This document shows positions 33,925 to 36,665 of a stretch of DNA of 36,665 nt, in pieces. Position 1 is the stretch's first letter; each line of letters begins with the position of its first letter. A model generated the notes under the pieces. It did not search any database. It was given only the letters and a program-made list of their open reading frames with translations, and was not told where the DNA came from. Made by a program: the position numbers and the translations under genes. The stretch is taken from NCBI GenBank assembly GCA_041676705.1, contig JBAYRL010000013.1, positions 1 through 36,665 of the forward strand. The letters run 5' to 3'. Source of the stretch: Acidimicrobiia bacterium (GTDB taxonomy: Bacteria; Actinomycetota; Acidimicrobiia; Acidimicrobiales; SKKL01).

Positions 33925-34689
33925 TTAGACGTTTTCTGGCCACAAAGACTTTTTGATCTTTACAGCTGCTGGTTTGATGTCCGGGTGAAACTCCACATCT
34001 TTACCAACGCTTAACCCGAACCCGCCCCGTAACGACCACAAAGTAGCGTTATCGTCAGGATCCCAGATCACAACATCTGATATCGGATGTTGTTTCCCTA
34101 ACTGCACAATAGCTTCTTGCCATTTAGTTTTATTTAACAAAGCTACCGGGTTGCGGTGCGCAACAATGTAGGTGCCTCCTACAGGCAAAGGTAAATTTTT
34201 TGTTAAATCCTGTGGGTCTGGTACTAAACCTGTACGGTCGGTTGACCAGTGGTAACGTACTGTCCCAGGGCTTTTAAGCATCATAGAAGCCGCCTTTTTT
34301 GACGGGGCAGCTAACACTTGGTCTAACACCTCCCCTGAAACAGAGGGGATCAGGTAACGCCGTCTCGTTTTGTCTAACGCTATTATGGTACAACCAGGTC
34401 CTAAGTGAAGTCGGGCTCCTGAGGTGTTAGTAGCGTTAATCAAAAGTTCGTAGATGTCGGCCATGGACCGTATCGGGTGTTCAGCCCGGTCCGCTTCAGA
34501 AGCTGCTTTGCGTATCTTTTTCTGTAGTGGGCTTAACTCTTCCCAGGGGGTGACATACACATCAGCTAGTGGCCCTATATGATCTACGATCGTTTCAACC
34601 ACGTTAGGGTCTTCGATCCACGTTTTTAGCTGTTCTAGTAACGTTTCAAGCTGCGGAGTGATCGTTGTATCAGAACTGGTGGTTGGCAT
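33925..34689 (-). CDS. Hypothetical protein, 254 aa
   Basis: I do not recognise this protein. The first 70 residues look helical (LETLLEQLKTWIEDPNVVETIV; LQKKIRKAASEADRAEH), and the rest is mixed with a beta-rich end (GGTYIVAHRNPVALL; ISDVVIWDPDDNATLWSLRGG). There is no signal peptide or transmembrane helix. GAGGAG lies 5 nt before the ATG at 34689, which decides the start over the GTG two codons earlier. It is divergent from the helicase-like gene. Confidence 0.65.
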   Translation of the reverse strand: MPTTSSDTTITPQLETLLEQLKTWIEDPNVVETIVDHIGPLADVYVTPWEELSPLQKKIRKAASEADRAEHPIRSMADIYELLINATNTSGARLHLGPGCTIIALDKTRRRYLIPSVSGEVLDQVLAAPSKKAASMMLKSPGTVRYHWSTDRTGLVPDPQDLTKNLPLPVGGTYIVAHRNPVALLNKTKWQEAIVQLGKQHPISDVVIWDPDDNATLWSLRGGFGLSVGKDVEFHPDIKPAAVKIKKSLWPENV

Positions 34690-34832
34690 AGCCACTCCTC
34701 GTTTGTTTTTTGTATAGCAACATGTTTACTTCTAGAAGCCGCCCCCAGGTTTTCAACTTGTGAGTCCTACATCAGCACCAAACGTTTTAGCCACCAAAAC
34801 ATTGTTTTTGGTTACCTAACAAAGGAGTTTGT

Positions 34833-36662
34833 ATGGACGATGAGTGGCTTAGTGTGTATGACAACATGGCTGCTAACCACTTCGATGAGGACGAACCACC
34901 GTCAAACGTTTTCGAGGTGTCCCCCACTGTTTCAGATGGCAGCCACACAGAACATAGAAAAGTGGTGAAACAGAAAAAGAAACCCGCTAAAGGAGCTGCT
35001 CGCAACAGCTCACATGTTGATGCTTCTAAAGAAGTGTTAGCTACATGGCTGGGTGTTATGTCGGCTGCTACACGCACCGGAGCGGACCCAGAAACAGCGT
35101 TAAGGCTTGTATCTTCGTTACGTAACGCAGACGTGTTGTACCAGGTTTTAGATAAAGGGGACGCTAAACTCTGCCAAGAAACTATCGCTGTGGTTTTAGC
35201 GTCGTTGTCAGATCTGGTGGATGGGGAAGTTTGGTTAGATTCGCTTGGTTTATTCACCGGTCATATCCGACCTGATGTTGAAACTATTTTGTTGCGGATC
35301 ACAAACACGGCTCCTGCGCCGCACCCAGAGTCAAGTTTGGCTGGAGCTATGTTTTTGGCGCGTAAAACGCTGTCCAAATCGGCCGCTCAAACATTAATAG
35401 ACGCTATCGATGGGGGAACTGACCCTGAGCGTTTAGCAGAACTATACCAAGATATCCCACCACCTTCAGCGATTGATGGTGGGGCAGCTACCGGTGAAAA
35501 CCCTACAGTGGCATCATTACACGATCTGGATATGTCTTCCCAGTTTGTGTTCAGCTCAGGGTTTCGTACTTTAGACGAAGCTTTACATACCCGACCAGAG
35601 TACCCGAAAGGGTTTGTGCGTAGCGGACAGCTTTGTTTGTTGGTAGCGCCTTCTGGTGCTGGTAAAACCTCAGCGATGAACACCATTGTGGTCGCTATGG
35701 CTTTAGATATGATCGCACAAGGCAGCAAAGGCCAGTTGTTGTACCATCACAACGAGGACGACACCCAAGACATTTTTGACTCTATGGGTATAGGGCCTGG
35801 AAAACGGTACAACTATTTAGCAGAGTCTATAGCGTTCGTAAAAACAACGTCTCGTCTAGAGCTGTTAAAAATGTTTTATCTGGCCGTCCTACGAGCTAAA
35901 CGGCTATCTCTAGCTACCGGTCTTCCGATAACTATGACTATGCCACCCTGTTTCGTGACAGACTACTTTCAGGCTCTTAGCGAAGCTGGGGAAAACGAAA
36001 CCCAGTCATCTATTATCACAGCAAACTTGTTGCTGTATGGGATTGCTAACTGTGACCCTATAGCGCTTGCTAACTATGGGGGTATGTCTTTCCAAGAGTT
36101 CACCGGTGAAGCATGGCCTGACGGTTTAGAAGGCTTCAACATCGCTGTGGTAGCTACCGCACAGCTGCTGATAAAAGGCAACGCTGTAGGATATGAACCG
36201 GATCGGCATGACTGGCGTAACTATGCTGTGGCCGACGCTGCAGATCAGCCGTCTTGGGAACCTTTACCTGGGGACGCTCCATTAGCATCGAAAGACGATA
36301 TTCGGGGTGCTACCACAATTTTGCAGCACGCCACAACGATGATTGCTTTACATCGCCCTAAACACCAAAATAACCCTCCAGCAGGAGTTGATTCTGCTGG
36401 TTGGCCTACTTTGGCTGATTCCCGAGGGTTTTTCACAATTTTGAAAGCCCGGTTCGGGCAAAACATGCTGGTTATTCCAATGGAGTTCAACTTGCAACGA
36501 AACGGCGGTAGTAAAGCCCAATATATCGATAGGTGGGCTGAACGTGCAATTATGCAACCTAACTCTAAAATAGAGTACGACCAGCGGGTTTGGTTGGGTT
36601 CCGGTGACCCTATTTTACCTATCCGCCCAACTCGTACTAAAGCACATCTAGTGCGCTATTAA
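34833..36662 (+). CDS. DnaB/RecA-fold helicase-like ATPase
   Basis: A 609-aa protein. The first 230 residues are acidic and then helical, without the usual DnaB N-terminal domain motifs. The RecA-like core follows: GFRTLDEAL, Walker A VAPSGAGKTS (271-280), a Walker B-like FVTDYFQAL (374-382, compare DYLQL in DnaB), FNIAVVATAQLL, then DDIRGATTILQHATTMIALHR (488-508), close to the DIRGSGAIEQDAD motif of DnaB, and ILKARFGQ, close to the KNRNGP motif. It may be a plasmid- or phage-type replicative helicase or loader-like ATPase. AAAGGAG is placed 6 nt before the ATG. The stop is at 36660-36662, so the gene is complete. Confidence 0.75.
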   Translation: MDDEWLSVYDNMAANHFDEDEPPSNVFEVSPTVSDGSHTEHRKVVKQKKKPAKGAARNSSHVDASKEVLATWLGVMSAATRTGADPETALRLVSSLRNADVLYQVLDKGDAKLCQETIAVVLASLSDLVDGEVWLDSLGLFTGHIRPDVETILLRITNTAPAPHPESSLAGAMFLARKTLSKSAAQTLIDAIDGGTDPERLAELYQDIPPPSAIDGGAATGENPTVASLHDLDMSSQFVFSSGFRTLDEALHTRPEYPKGFVRSGQLCLLVAPSGAGKTSAMNTIVVAMALDMIAQGSKGQLLYHHNEDDTQDIFDSMGIGPGKRYNYLAESIAFVKTTSRLELLKMFYLAVLRAKRLSLATGLPITMTMPPCFVTDYFQALSEAGENETQSSIITANLLLYGIANCDPIALANYGGMSFQEFTGEAWPDGLEGFNIAVVATAQLLIKGNAVGYEPDRHDWRNYAVADAADQPSWEPLPGDAPLASKDDIRGATTILQHATTMIALHRPKHQNNPPAGVDSAGWPTLADSRGFFTILKARFGQNMLVIPMEFNLQRNGGSKAQYIDRWAERAIMQPNSKIEYDQRVWLGSGDPILPIRPTRTKAHLVRY

Positions 36663-36665
36663 AAC

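Overview
The window looks like a piece of an Actinomycetota chromosome or large plasmid, at roughly half GC by eye. The Ssb, thymidylate kinase, DUF2510-sortase fusion, class E-type sortase and FD-x-HR zinc-binding protein are all of actinobacterial type. The Ssb (fused-free, about 147 aa, ending DEEPF) reminds me most of Acidimicrobiia-like lineages. No rRNA, insertion sequence, CRISPR array or phage structural gene was seen. Several gaps of 300-800 bp separate small groups of genes.

Positions 1-6.4 kb: the left edge carries an incomplete minor pilin fused to RCC1 repeats. Next come a tandem double-AAA MoxR ATPase, an ImmA/IrrE-type HExxH protease, and a protein with an N-terminal HExxH domain and a C-terminal VWA domain. 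A Met-anticodon tRNA-like gene follows.

Positions 6.5-15 kb: a LiaS/NarX-type membrane histidine kinase without a response regulator, then a run of small uncharacterised proteins (one conserved 119-aa protein, one zinc-ribbon-like protein, one membrane protein, one tail-anchored protein). These are followed by a 441-aa orphan, a DsbB-type thiol oxidase, and a 0.8-kb stretch without a convincing gene.

Positions 15-25 kb: a GyrA/ParC-family topoisomerase subunit without its partner, facing a clear EcoRI-family restriction endonuclease without a visible methyltransferase. Then comes a minus-strand cell-envelope block: two membrane proteins sharing an N-terminal domain, the probable major type IV pilin, a coiled-coil membrane protein, a sortase, and a sortase-anchored protein with a thioester (Cys-Gln) adhesin domain.

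Positions 25-36.7 kb: mainly DNA metabolism: a RusA-like resolvase divergent from RuvB, thymidylate kinase, Ssb, a TM0106-type RecB-like nuclease with a Cas4-like cysteine pattern, and a DnaB/RecA-fold helicase-like ATPase. Among them lie a second pilin-RCC1 fusion, a thioredoxin-like protein lacking its second active-site cysteine, and three unrecognised proteins.

Themes that tie the region together: (i) a surface system of type IV pilins, two pilin-tip RCC1 propellers rich in paired cysteines, DsbB, and a sorted thioester adhesin; (ii) recombination and replication genes in an unusual set (RuvB with a RusA-like partner, no RuvA or RuvC in view); (iii) conflict-type genes (EcoRI-like nuclease, MoxR/VWA/zincin, ImmA). 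The tetranucleotide AATT seems strongly avoided at synonymous positions and GAATTC was not found at all, which may relate to the EcoRI-like enzyme.
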